From the NCBI RefSeq assembly GCF_006716885.1, contig NZ_VFPU01000001.1, positions 248,001 through 312,000 on the forward strand: DNA of 64,000 nucleotides, read 5' to 3'. Below the pieces are notes generated by a model. The model searched no databases and had not been told where the DNA came from. It saw only the letters and a list, made by a program, of their open reading frames with translations. The stretch comes from Ornithinimicrobium humiphilum. GTDB taxonomy: Bacteria; Actinomycetota; Actinomycetes; Actinomycetales; Dermatophilaceae. Position 1 is the first letter of the stretch. Each line of letters begins with the position of its first letter. A program made the position numbers and the translations under genes. Positions 51,081 to 58,916 of the stretch are shown here, in pieces.

Positions 51081-52064
51081 TCAGGCCCCGCGGACGGCGG
51101 CCAGCACCTCGCGCTCGACCTCGTCGGTCAGGCCGCTGGGCCGGTCGCCCTCGCGGGTCTCCTCGTAGGTGAGAGCTGCTGCCAGGGTCTCGGCCAGGGG
51201 CCGGGTCGTGAGGCCGGCGGCCCGGGCGCGGGTGGTGCCCATGGTCGCGAAGCCGCGGATCTCGGGGACGTCGATCCACATCGGCAGCGAGCGCGGGCCC
51301 ATCCACGGGTTGACGCCGAGCTCGCGCAGGCGCTCGGGGGCGACCGGGAGCGGACGGGCGTTGCTGCCGGCGACCTCGTTGGCCGTGGCGAGGACCTCCG
51401 AGAGCGGGACGGTCGGGCCGGTGACGTTGAACGGACCCTCGAGGCGCTCGACCGCGGCCCGCAGGCAGAAGTCGGCGAGGTCGCGCACGTCGACGACGGC
51501 GCACGGGAAGTCGGGGTCGTCGGGGACGACCACGTCTGGGCCGCCGTCGACCGGGTGCGCGAAGCGCCACGGCCAGTAGCCGGTGCGGCCAGAGGCGTCG
51601 CCGTCGCCGCCGATGAGGCCGGAGCGCACGAGGGTCGCGGTGCGCCCGGAGCCGGAGAAGATCTGCTCGCAGGCGACCTTGGCCGCGCCGTAGTCCTCCA
51701 TGCCCTCCAGCACGTCGGACCCCAGCGGCGTCTGCAACGGGGCGTCCTCGTCGCGCTCGAGGTCGGGCGACTCGGTGTAGACGTTGGCGGTCGACACGAA
51801 CACCCAGTGGTCGGTGTCGAGGTCGCGCACCGCCCGCTTCGCCCGGCCGGGCTGGCTGGTGATCTCGACGATCGCGTCGAAGTGGCGACCGGACAGCGGC
51901 GTCAGCGCGTCGTCGTCCTCACGGTCGCCCGTGACGAGATCGGCGCCGACCGGTGCGGGCCGCGAGCCGCGGGCGAAGCAGGTGACGGTGTGGCCGTCGG
52001 CCAGGGCGGCGCGGGCGATCTCGCCGCTCAGGAAGCCGGTGCCACCAAGGATGAGGAGGTCCAT
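51081..52064 (-). CDS. NAD-dependent epimerase/dehydratase-like protein
   Basis: A 327-residue atypical short-chain dehydrogenase. It has LILGGTGFLSGEIARAAL (NAD-binding glycine motif), VFVSTANVY, and an active-site Tyr-x3-Lys in YGAAK. The overall pattern (reductase with FPCAVVDVRDLADF) resembles the actinobacterial group often named reductase or NAD-dependent epimerase. ATG at 52064 follows an AGGA ribosome site; the longer version adds six unconserved residues. Substrate unknown. It begins 21 bases upstream of the patatin gene on the same strand. Confidence 0.85.
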   Translation of the reverse strand: MDLLILGGTGFLSGEIARAALADGHTVTCFARGSRPAPVGADLVTGDREDDDALTPLSGRHFDAIVEITSQPGRAKRAVRDLDTDHWVFVSTANVYTESPDLERDEDAPLQTPLGSDVLEGMEDYGAAKVACEQIFSGSGRTATLVRSGLIGGDGDASGRTGYWPWRFAHPVDGGPDVVVPDDPDFPCAVVDVRDLADFCLRAAVERLEGPFNVTGPTVPLSEVLATANEVAGSNARPLPVAPERLRELGVNPWMGPRSLPMWIDVPEIRGFATMGTTRARAAGLTTRPLAETLAAALTYEETREGDRPSGLTDEVEREVLAAVRGA

Positions 52065-52088
52065 GGGGTCATCCTGCGGCACGGAGGG

Positions 52089-52122
52089 CCGCCGGCGCAG
52101 GGGGCGTGCCCTGCGCCGGCGG
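52089..52122 (-). terminator. terminator hairpin after the AMIN-like protein gene
   Basis: CCGCCGGCGCAGGG pairs perfectly (14 bp) with its complement around a GGCGTG loop, starting six bases beyond the stop codon at 52128 on the minus strand. Confidence 0.75.
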
Positions 52123-52127
52123 GTCGC

Positions 52128-52718
52128 TCACCAGCGGTGGGCGACGTCGATGACCAGCCGTGCCCCGTCACCGGGGCCGTCGAGGACCATGACCCTCATG
52201 GGCAGCCGGGCGCGCACGCCCAGCCCGATCGTGGTCTGCCCCTCGAAGCTGCCCGCCCATGCGACCTGCCGGAACGTCGAGTAGCCGGTGACGTCGACGA
52301 GGTTGGTGCGGCTCCTCGGGGTGTAGGTGGCCCGCCCCTTGCCGTCGTAGGCCGGTGCCCGCAGGACGATCTGCAGGTCGGCGTCGCCCTTGAGCGGGAC
52401 GGCCTTGCCGCTGCCGTCCTCCCGCACGGTCGTGACGTAGCGGACGTCGTAGCCGAGCGAGCCCGGGACCTTGGCGACGTCCAGGACGAGCCGGTCGAAG
52501 CAGGCGTGGCGGCCCGAGCGCACGTTGGTCAGCGTGCCGGTCGTGGTCGTGGAGCTGCTCTTGGCCAGCGAGCCCCACGTGATGCCGCAGTAGGGCGTGG
52601 CCGCCGCGACGGGCGCGGCGGGCGCGGTCACCGCGGAGGCGGGTGCCGTCAGCCCGGCGGCCAGCGCGACGGCGGTGGCCACGGTGCCGAGACGGCGGAG
52701 GTGCTGTCGAGTCCCCAT
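52128..52718 (-). CDS. secreted AMIN-like domain protein
   Basis: 196 residues: a signal peptide (basic start, hydrophobic ~11-25, cleavage after PASA), then an AMIN-like domain: NVRSGRHACFDRLVLDV, GYDVRYVTTV, the DGSGKAVPL turn and a final VLDGPGDGARLVIDVAHRW. Two Cys (YCGITW, ACFDR) may pair. AMIN-like proteins of actinobacteria are exported and probably contact the cell wall. It is flanked by its own terminator and a separate promoter region (52719-52823). Confidence 0.83.
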   Translation of the reverse strand: MGTRQHLRRLGTVATAVALAAGLTAPASAVTAPAAPVAAATPYCGITWGSLAKSSSTTTTGTLTNVRSGRHACFDRLVLDVAKVPGSLGYDVRYVTTVREDGSGKAVPLKGDADLQIVLRAPAYDGKGRATYTPRSRTNLVDVTGYSTFRQVAWAGSFEGQTTIGLGVRARLPMRVMVLDGPGDGARLVIDVAHRW

Positions 52719-52823
52719 GAGTTCTTCCCCTCGGACGTGGGGCGGGTGCCCCGGTGGGTATGGCGCGCGCTCGCGTCATACCTCTATGTCGCCGGAGGGG
52801 GAGGAAAAGGTGCAGATACGACC

Positions 52824-53441
52824 TCAGGCCGGCGGGTAGGGGGTCTCCCGGAGCAGCCGGGCCAGGTGGGCGGCGTTGCGCGCCGCGGTGGCGGTGGCCG
52901 AGGCGGTCTCCTCGGGCGTCTCGTCGAGGTCCTTGAAGTCGACCGAGTGCATGGCCTCGCCGTTCCAGTAGGTGCCGCCCTGGGCGGGCACCGTGAAGCC
53001 GACGTCGTTGAGCGCCTGGAAGAGGATGGCGGTGATGTGGTGCGCGCCGTCCTCGTTGCCGACGACGACGGCGATCGCCACCTTGCCGAAGGTCAGCTGG
53101 CGGCCCTCGTCGTCGGTCTCGGACAGCTCGGCGTCGAGCCGCTCGAGGACCCGCTGGGCGACGCTGGAGTGCTGGCCCATCCAGGTCGGGGTGGCGAGCA
53201 CGAGGATGTCGGCGGCCATGACCCGCTCACGGATCGCCGGCCACTCGTCGCCCTCGCCCATGTCGAGCTCCACGCCGGGACGGATGTCATGGTCGACGAC
53301 GCGGACCTGGCTGCCGGTCACGCCGTGCTTCGCGAGCTCGTCGAGCACCTGCTGGCCGAGCAGCTCGGTGCTCGACGCGGCGGGCGAGGGGTTGAGCGTG
53401 CAGTTGAGGACGAGCGCGGTGAGGGGCTGGGTGTCGGTCAT
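52824..53441 (-). CDS. flavodoxin-like NAD(P)H-dependent oxidoreductase
   Basis: A 205-residue flavodoxin-fold protein: first strand LTALVLNCTL followed by the phosphate loop NPSPAASSTELLGQQ, the LATPTWMGQHSSVAQRVLERL segment over the isoalloxazine, and the KVAIAVVVGNEDGAHH block. It belongs to the WrbA/NADPH-dependent FMN reductase superfamily. ATG at 53441. It is divergent from the damaged VOC gene. Confidence 0.87.
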   Translation of the reverse strand: MTDTQPLTALVLNCTLNPSPAASSTELLGQQVLDELAKHGVTGSQVRVVDHDIRPGVELDMGEGDEWPAIRERVMAADILVLATPTWMGQHSSVAQRVLERLDAELSETDDEGRQLTFGKVAIAVVVGNEDGAHHITAILFQALNDVGFTVPAQGGTYWNGEAMHSVDFKDLDETPEETASATATAARNAAHLARLLRETPYPPA

Positions 53442-53534
53442 GGATCGACGCTAGGCCCGTCCCGGGCGGGGCGCAGGGCGGGACGCCGGGCCGGTCCGGC
53501 GATGAGTGCGGGCGGCCCGCGGAGTCGAACCACC

Positions 53535-53916
53535 ATGGCGAAGACGACCCGTGTCCTGAGCGTCTCGGTCCCGGTGGCGGACCAGGACGTCGCGCTGCGC
53601 TTCTACACCGAGGTGCTGGGCTGCGAGGTGCGTGCCGACGTGGAGGTCTGGCCCGGCGCGCGCCTGATCGAGGTGGTGCCGCCCGGCTCGTCGGTGGCGA
53701 TCCTCCTGCTGCCGCCGGACGGCGAGATCCCCGGTGGCCGTGCGGCTCGGGACCACCGACGCCCGGGAGGCGCACGAACGCATCCGTGGGTCCGGGGTGA
53801 CGTTGCACAACGAGGAGCTGGTGCTGCTGGACGGCGTGCCGCCGATGTTCTCCTTCACCGACCCCGAGGGCAACGGCCTCGTCTACCTCGAGGACGACGG
53901 GGGTGAGGGCGCGTGA
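53535..53916 (+). pseudogene. VOC-family gene with a +1 frameshift
   Basis: Residues from the ATG at 53535 form a normal VOC N-terminus (RVLSVSVPVADQDVALRFYTEVLGCEVRADVEV to LLPPDGEIP). The rest of the module (VRLGTTDAREAHERIRGSG and [17 protein letters not shown]) continues in another frame ending at 53916. Removing one G from the CCCCGG run at about 53729-53734 joins the two exactly (EIP-VAVRLGT). So either the gene is broken or the assembly has an extra base. Confidence 0.8.
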
Positions 53917-54193
53917 CCGCCGGGCCGCTGGACCTCACCTTCACCGCACGGCTGGGCAAGGTGCGTCCCGGCGACACCTGGACCTGCGTCCAGCTGCCGG
54001 ACTCGGCGACGATCTTCGGCACGCGTGGGCTGGTCAAGGTGCCGGGACGGTCGACGGGCATCCCTTCCGCGGGGCCTTCATGGCGCTGGGCGACGGCACC
54101 CACAAGCTGCCCATGGCCGCCGAGGTCCGGAAGGCGATCGGGAAGACCGACGGGGACGAGGTCGAGGTGCACCTGACCGAGCGGCTCAGCTGA
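53913..54193 (+). pseudogene. DUF1905 domain gene with a -1 frameshift
   Basis: A GTG at 53913 overlaps the VOC stop (GTGA) and starts the DUF1905 beta-barrel ([34 protein letters not shown]). The remaining conserved part ([41 protein letters not shown]) lies in a different frame up to 54193. Adding one G to the GGG run near 54044-54048 restores one protein of about 93 residues. It is the second single-base lesion in a G-run within about 320 bases. Confidence 0.8.
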
Positions 54194-54209
54194 GCGCTCG
54201 ACACGCGAT

Positions 54210-54251
54210 CCGCGACATCCGCCCGTGCTCGAGCATGGGCAGATGTCGCGG
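54210..54251. terminator. long intergenic hairpin
   Basis: The 21-base arms starting CCGCGACATCCGCCCGTGCT and ending at 54251 pair with only two G-T type mismatches and no spacer beyond the turn. It sits between the DUF1905 stop (54193) and the SRPBCC start (54293), so it may end the upstream transcript. Part of it (GATCCGCGACA) resembles the right arm of the hairpin at 28222-28260. Confidence 0.6.
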
Positions 54252-54292
54252 AACGGGTGTCCTGCGCTGGCGCCGAGGGCCAGGATGGGGCC

Positions 54293-54718
54293 ATGGAGCA
54301 GAGCATCAGCGTGGAGATCGCCGCACCGTCCGAGCGGGTGTGGGACGTGCTCAGCGACGTGGAGTCGTGGTTGGCGTGGACCCCGACCGTGACCTCGGTC
54401 GAGCGGCTCGAGGAGGGCCCGCTGCAGGTGGGCAGCCGCGCGCGGGTCAGCCAGCCCCGGATCCCGACCACGGAGTATGCCGTCACCGAGCTGGAGCCGG
54501 GCCGCTCGTTCACCTGGGTCGCGACGGGTCCCGGCGTGCACACGACCGCCCGGCACGACCTCGAGCCGCTGGCCGACGGCGGCACGCGGGTCCGCCTGTC
54601 CGTGGCCCAGGAGGGGTGGCTCGGGTCGCTGATGGGACGGTTCTACCGAGGGTTGACCGACCGCTACCTGGCGAACGAGGCGCAGGGGCTCAAGGCCCGG
54701 TGCGAGGGTGCCGGCTGA
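54293..54718 (+). CDS. SRPBCC (START-like) family protein
   Basis: A 141-residue helix-grip protein: SISVEIAAPSERVWDVLSDVESWLAWTPTV start, middle strands, and a long C-terminal helix. SRPBCC folds bind hydrophobic ligands or act as cyclases; the ligand here is unknown. The ATG at 54293 follows AGGATGGGG. Its stop is 6 bases from the convergent SMR gene stop. Confidence 0.85.
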   Translation: MEQSISVEIAAPSERVWDVLSDVESWLAWTPTVTSVERLEEGPLQVGSRARVSQPRIPTTEYAVTELEPGRSFTWVATGPGVHTTARHDLEPLADGGTRVRLSVAQEGWLGSLMGRFYRGLTDRYLANEAQGLKARCEGAG

Positions 54719-54724
54719 GGGTCG

Positions 54725-55129
54725 TCATCCATCGCTCTCCCTGGGCGGGGCGTCGGCGAGCTTGAGCCAGACCACCCCGCCGATGATGACCGCCAGCCAG
54801 GCGGCCTTCGTCAGGGTCAGGGTCTCGTCGAAGAGGACGGGGCCGAGCACGGGGGCGCCGACGGCGCCGATGCCGGCCCACACGGCATACCCGATCCCGA
54901 CGTCGATCCGCCGCAGCGCGACGCTGAGGAAGAAGAGGGTGCCGAGGAAGTAGACCGCGGCAGCGGCCGACCACATCGGATCGGTGAAGCCGTCGCTGCC
55001 GTTGACGCTGAGGGCGTAGCCGACCTCGAAGGCGCCGGCGGTGAGCAGCGCAGCCCACGCGCCGCTGCGGCGCTGACGCTGGGGCGGCACGGTGCCGGGG
55101 GCGGAAGCAGGGTTGATGGTCGTCGTCAT
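54725..55129 (-). CDS. SMR-family efflux subunit (second of a pair)
   Basis: 134 residues with a 20-residue polar leader and four transmembrane helices. The conserved membrane Glu lies in helix 1 (AGAFEVGYAL), with IGYAVWAGIGAVG in helix 3 as in EmrE/SugE proteins. Two adjacent, non-identical SMR genes usually encode an obligate heterodimer with opposite topology (YkkCD type). Cargo is a cation: quaternary ammonium drug or guanidinium. Confidence 0.88.
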   Translation of the reverse strand: MTTTINPASAPGTVPPQRQRRSGAWAALLTAGAFEVGYALSVNGSDGFTDPMWSAAAAVYFLGTLFFLSVALRRIDVGIGYAVWAGIGAVGAPVLGPVLFDETLTLTKAAWLAVIIGGVVWLKLADAPPRESDG

Positions 55130-55153
55130 GGGGGTCCTTGTCGTCCGCGGCCG

Positions 55154-55474
55154 TCAGGCGGCGCCGGTGAGGTTGAGCCCGACGACGCCCGTGAGGACGA
55201 CGGCCATGCCGAGCAGCTCGGAGGCGGTGAGCGGCTGGTCGAGGAAGAGGGTGCCGACGACGACGAGGATCACGCCGGACAGCGAGGTCCACAGCGCGTA
55301 ACCGACGCCGACGTCGAAGGTGAGCAGCGCCAGGCTGAGGAAGAAGGTCGCGACGGCGCCGCAGACGAGGGTGGCAGCGGTCCACCACAGGCGGGTGAAG
55401 CCCCGAGCCAGCCCGGCCGAGACGGCCACGGCGACCTCGAAGACCACCGCGACGGCGAGGAAGATCCAGCTCAT
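55154..55474 (-). CDS. SMR-family efflux subunit (first of a pair)
   Basis: A 106-residue, four-helix protein of standard SMR length. Glu in helix 1 (VVFEVAVAVSAGLARGFTR) is the proton/substrate site; VGYALWTSLSGVILV matches the family helix 3. ATG at 55474 follows GGGAGGTCGCCC. It is the first gene of the pair, 24 bases before its partner, and divergent from a MerR regulator with a dyad between them. Confidence 0.9.
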   Translation of the reverse strand: MSWIFLAVAVVFEVAVAVSAGLARGFTRLWWTAATLVCGAVATFFLSLALLTFDVGVGYALWTSLSGVILVVVGTLFLDQPLTASELLGMAVVLTGVVGLNLTGAA

Positions 55475-55544
55475 GGGCGACCTCCCCGGGGTGGGCCTGG
55501 CGCGCGTTCTAAGGGTGTGTGACGTGTCATGCGGTCACTGTCGG

Positions 55545-55564
55545 ACCTGACACCGATGTCAGGT
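55545..55564. promoter_or_regulatory. MerR-type operator dyad
   Basis: ACCTGACA-CCGA-TGTCAGGT is a perfect 20-bp dyad in the 157-base gap between the SMR pair and the merR-like gene. Its length and position fit a MerR-family site within a long-spacer promoter, able to control either or both directions. Confidence 0.65.
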
Positions 55565-55631
55565 TCAAGTCTCTTTCGTGTGCCTACGATGGGCCTGGCC
55601 GCGCCGCCGACGACACGGGAGGGGATCGGAC

Positions 55632-55976
55632 GTGCGCATCGGAGAGCTTGCCGACGCCACCGGGGTGAGTGCCCGGTCGCTGCGCTACTACGAGCAGGAG
55701 GGCCTCATCGAGGCCCACCGCGACGGGCGCGGGTGGAGGTGCTTCGACGCCGAGGCCGTGGACCGGGTCATCCTCATCCAGCACCTCTTCGCCGCCGGGT
55801 TGAGCAGCTCGGTCATCGTCGAGCTCCTGCCTTGTCTCGCCGCCCCACCGGAGGAGCGGACGTCGGAGCTGGCGGACCGCCTCGACGCCGAGATCAGGCG
55901 GCTGGAGCACGAGCGCCGGCACCTGGACCACGAGCTGGGGGTGCTGACCGAACTTCGGCGGGAGGCCGTGGTGTAG
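55632..55976 (+). CDS. MerR-family transcriptional regulator
   Basis: 114 residues. The start MRIGELADATGVSARSLRYYEQEGLI is the MerR helix-turn-helix and wing; CFDAEAVDRVILIQHLFAAGLSSSVI continues it, then a dimerisation coiled coil (about 85-110). No Cys metal-site cluster is seen, so it probably senses an organic ligand or another signal. GTG at 55632. Divergent placement suggests it controls the SMR exporter pair through the dyad at 55545-55564. Confidence 0.9.
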   Translation: MRIGELADATGVSARSLRYYEQEGLIEAHRDGRGWRCFDAEAVDRVILIQHLFAAGLSSSVIVELLPCLAAPPEERTSELADRLDAEIRRLEHERRHLDHELGVLTELRREAVV

Positions 55977-56083
55977 CGCGCTAGCTCGTGCCGCGCTGCC
56001 TGTCCGGGCGCGCCAAGTGCGAGGGACCGTGCGGTACGTTGCGGGGTCTGGGGGCCGCCGCTCAGCAATGTGAAGGATTCGCC

Positions 56084-57235
56084 GTGCCGCTCTTCGAAGT
56101 GAAAGATGATGGACTTCTGAAGCTCGACCAAACCACCTTGGCTGCCGAGCATCTGTGGGAGCGTCGCCATCTCCAGGCCTACCTGCGCCAGCACCTGCAC
56201 GAGATCGACGGGGCCAGAGATCTACTGGTCATTGCCGAGGAGTTTGCCGACTGGACGGACTCCAAGCGGCGAATCGACCTCCTGGGAGTTGACCGCCGCG
56301 GCAATCTCGTGGTGATCGAGCTCAAACGGGGCAACACGGGCGAGCACATGGAACTCCAGGCGGTTCGCTACGCCGCCATGGTGTCGACAATGACACTTGA
56401 TCAAGCAGCACGAGCTTTCGCCCAGTTCCTCGCTGCCGCCGGCGAGCCGGTCGACGTAGAGGCGGCGCGGACGCGCATCGTGGAGCACATCGATGCCGAG
56501 GACGCGGAGGAGGAGTTCGGTCGGGATGTGCGCATAGTGCTCGTGTCGGAGGACTTCTCGCTCGAGGTCACGTCAGCCATCATGTGGCTCAGCGCCAAGG
56601 GCATCGACATCACAGCCATTCGCCTGGCGGTCCACAAGCTCGAGGGGCGGCTCCTTCTCGACTTTCTCCAGGTGATCCCGTTCAAGGGAGCCGAGGACTA
56701 CCAGGTTCGGGTGCGTACCAAGGAGCAGGCCGAGCAGGAGCTCCGACGTAATAAGGTCCCCTGGAACGGCGAGTGGTACATGGCGTACGGGGGGCGCCCC
56801 TGGGGTGAAGCTCGCACGTATGGGTTCGTAAGTGCGGGCGGTCGTAGTGATTCTGGCCGGCTCTTCAGCCAGCCGCTCTTCCGGCTTCCGGTAGGCGGCC
56901 GAATCTGGGTTCATGCGCCGAAGACCGGTTATCTCGGCGTGGCGGAGGTCCTCGCACGTCCTGTTCCGCTCACGGATTTCCAGGTGTCCGTAGACGGGGT
57001 CCAGAAGTGCTTCTCCCAGGTGACGCAGCATGAGTGGCACGGGCCTGAGGAGGGCGACGCGATCGAGCATTTCGTCGCGGTGAAGTGGCTCGACTGCGTG
57101 GCGGCAGGGGAAGATCCTTTCAACGAACCCGGGCTTTTCGGGAACCAGAACATCGTGGCTCAGCCCCAGGACCCCAAGTGGGCACACACCATCGAGCGCC
57201 TGAAGGCAAGGTTTCCGCACTGGAGCACCGCATGA
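56084..57235 (+). CDS. PD-(D/E)XK nuclease-like protein with C-terminal PUA-like domain
   Basis: 383 residues. The N-terminal half has the nuclease core of the NucS/DUF91 type: acidic Glu52/53, then RIDLLGVDRRGNLVVIELKRG with Asp65, Glu79 and Lys81 forming the D...E-x-K site, and a conserved QAVRYAAMV helix. The C-terminal part (about 255-350) contains WYMAYGGRPWGEARTYGFVSAGG and KTGYLGVAEVL, a PUA-like module that may read a modified base. The GTG at 56084 follows AAGGA. Codon use is less G/C-biased than in earlier genes, suggesting transfer. Confidence 0.8.
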   Translation: MPLFEVKDDGLLKLDQTTLAAEHLWERRHLQAYLRQHLHEIDGARDLLVIAEEFADWTDSKRRIDLLGVDRRGNLVVIELKRGNTGEHMELQAVRYAAMVSTMTLDQAARAFAQFLAAAGEPVDVEAARTRIVEHIDAEDAEEEFGRDVRIVLVSEDFSLEVTSAIMWLSAKGIDITAIRLAVHKLEGRLLLDFLQVIPFKGAEDYQVRVRTKEQAEQELRRNKVPWNGEWYMAYGGRPWGEARTYGFVSAGGRSDSGRLFSQPLFRLPVGGRIWVHAPKTGYLGVAEVLARPVPLTDFQVSVDGVQKCFSQVTQHEWHGPEEGDAIEHFVAVKWLDCVAAGEDPFNEPGLFGNQNIVAQPQDPKWAHTIERLKARFPHWSTA

Positions 57236-57295
57236 GCACGGAGGTGGTCCCTCGGGAGGGCCTGACCACCGGGTTGCCCGTCCCGGAGTTCCGAC

Positions 57296-58723
57296 CTAGA
57301 AGGCTGTGTCCGGGTTGCCCTGGCTGAGCCGGAATTCCTCGGCGGCGGGCACCTCGATGAACTCCGTGACGGCGCCCACGTGCTCGCGTAGAGCCTCGAG
57401 CACCTCGTGGGGGGTGACGTAGAAGAACTCGCGGCGTGTGTTGACCTTGTTGACCCGTTGGGCAGCGAACCGTTGGTGGAGTGCCGTCTCCACGCCCACC
57501 GCATCGGGTGAGAAGAAGAGGGCGTGGACATCGAACCGGAAGGGGACGGAGGCGTCTCCGAGCTCGTTGATGCGGTCCATGGGTTCGAGCCGCCTGGTCA
57601 TGCCGATCTTGACCATCCGCTCGCCGAAGGCGCCGATGTTCGAGATGACGTAGACGTACCCGGCTCGTTGGTTCGCCGCGCGGTAGTCCACGGTCTCGAT
57701 GGCCTGCTCGGTCTCGGCCAGCTGTGCGCGGATCTTCTCGGCCCCCTCGGTGTCGCCTCGCGCCTCAAGTGCAACTAGGGCCGATACGTAGTGCTGGCGC
57801 TCCTTCTCCAGCTTCTCCCGTTCACGGGCGAGCTCTAGCTCGGCCTTCTTCTGCTCGCGCAGCTCTTCCCGGCGCGCCCGCTCCGCTTCCTTCTCCTGCT
57901 CCTTCATCATCCAGAAGTCGGCAGCGAGCTCGAGCTCTTTCAGGCGGAGCCAGTGGTAGGAGGGGGTGATGGCGACGTCCACCATCTTTCCCCGCTTCCG
58001 GATGCGTTCGGCAGCCTTCTCGAGCCGTGCTTTGGCCGCCCCGAGATTGCCGGCCTTGACAGACTTGACCGCGTTCTCGGCCTCCGCGTTGTAGGCGGCC
58101 AGCATCATGTCGTGCAGGTCGTTGACGAACTTCCGCCCCTGGCTCGCCGAGTTGTTGTAGGTGAAGTTGGTGGAACGGGTCGCGGCCTTCTTCTCCCGCT
58201 GAAGCTGCTTCAGCTGGTCGCGCACGGAGGCGAGTTCCGCCGCCAGCTGCACGGAGTTCTCCGCTGGGTGATGGAACCTGTAGTAACCGAACTCCTGGAG
58301 CTCGACCTGTTCCTTAGCATCGACGAGTTGTTGCTCGACGTCGCGCAGCTGAGCTGTGAGTGTGGTGATCTGCGTCTCGAGCTGGGCGATCTCGCGCTGA
58401 AGCCCGGCTCGGCGGGCGTTCATGTCTGCAACGTCCAGCGCGCCCATCTCGGACACGACCTGCTCCAGGTGGGCATTCCGCTCGAGAAGTTCTTCGGCCT
58501 GCTTGCGGGCGCCGAAGAACTTCACCTTGGGTTTGTCAGGAGTCTGCTGCGGGATGGTCGAACCACCCCATGGCTGCTCGGATTGGGCGGGGTGGGGCTG
58601 CACGGGGGCCTGCTGGGTTGGTGCTTGCGGGTGAACGTGCTCGGTCCAGCGGATGCCGTCCCAGTACCGCAGCATGCCCGGCTGCTGCGGGTCTGGATAC
58701 CAGTTTGCAGGTGGTGTACTCAT
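57296..58723 (-). CDS. DUF2510-DUF4041-GIY-YIG nuclease protein
   Basis: 475 residues in three parts: an N-terminal DUF2510 motif (WYPDPQQPGMLRYWDG, about 8-30); a DUF4041 region (about 60-345) with heptad-rich coiled coils on both sides (EITTLTAQLRDVEQQL and a long Arg/Glu helix); and a C-terminal T5orf172/MUG113-type GIY-YIG domain (GYVYVISNIGAFGERMVKIG, then the conserved Arg and Glu of ETALHQRF). The ATG at 58723 has a GGGGAAGG ribosome site. Similar proteins occur in phages and mobile regions. It is convergent with the PD-(D/E)XK gene. Confidence 0.85.
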   Translation of the reverse strand: MSTPPANWYPDPQQPGMLRYWDGIRWTEHVHPQAPTQQAPVQPHPAQSEQPWGGSTIPQQTPDKPKVKFFGARKQAEELLERNAHLEQVVSEMGALDVADMNARRAGLQREIAQLETQITTLTAQLRDVEQQLVDAKEQVELQEFGYYRFHHPAENSVQLAAELASVRDQLKQLQREKKAATRSTNFTYNNSASQGRKFVNDLHDMMLAAYNAEAENAVKSVKAGNLGAAKARLEKAAERIRKRGKMVDVAITPSYHWLRLKELELAADFWMMKEQEKEAERARREELREQKKAELELAREREKLEKERQHYVSALVALEARGDTEGAEKIRAQLAETEQAIETVDYRAANQRAGYVYVISNIGAFGERMVKIGMTRRLEPMDRINELGDASVPFRFDVHALFFSPDAVGVETALHQRFAAQRVNKVNTRREFFYVTPHEVLEALREHVGAVTEFIEVPAAEEFRLSQGNPDTAF

Positions 58724-58916
58724 GACCTTCCCCTTGATCGTGTCACTCGAAGGGACGTTAACCGACCTCGCAGTCGGCGGACGCGGTGTATTCGGTTGAC
58801 CTGCAGGTTGGCGACCGCGAGGCGCCCTGGCTGCTGGGGCGGTGGCCGTCGAAGCGGCCTCCTGGTTCGATGGGGTCGCTATGGTTCCACCACGTCTCGC
58901 AAATCTGAGGAGAGCC

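Noticed and set aside
49437-53906. 1489-codon plus-strand ORF ending in a VOC sequence
   Set aside because: Antisense to five real genes; only the VOC part from 53535 is supported.
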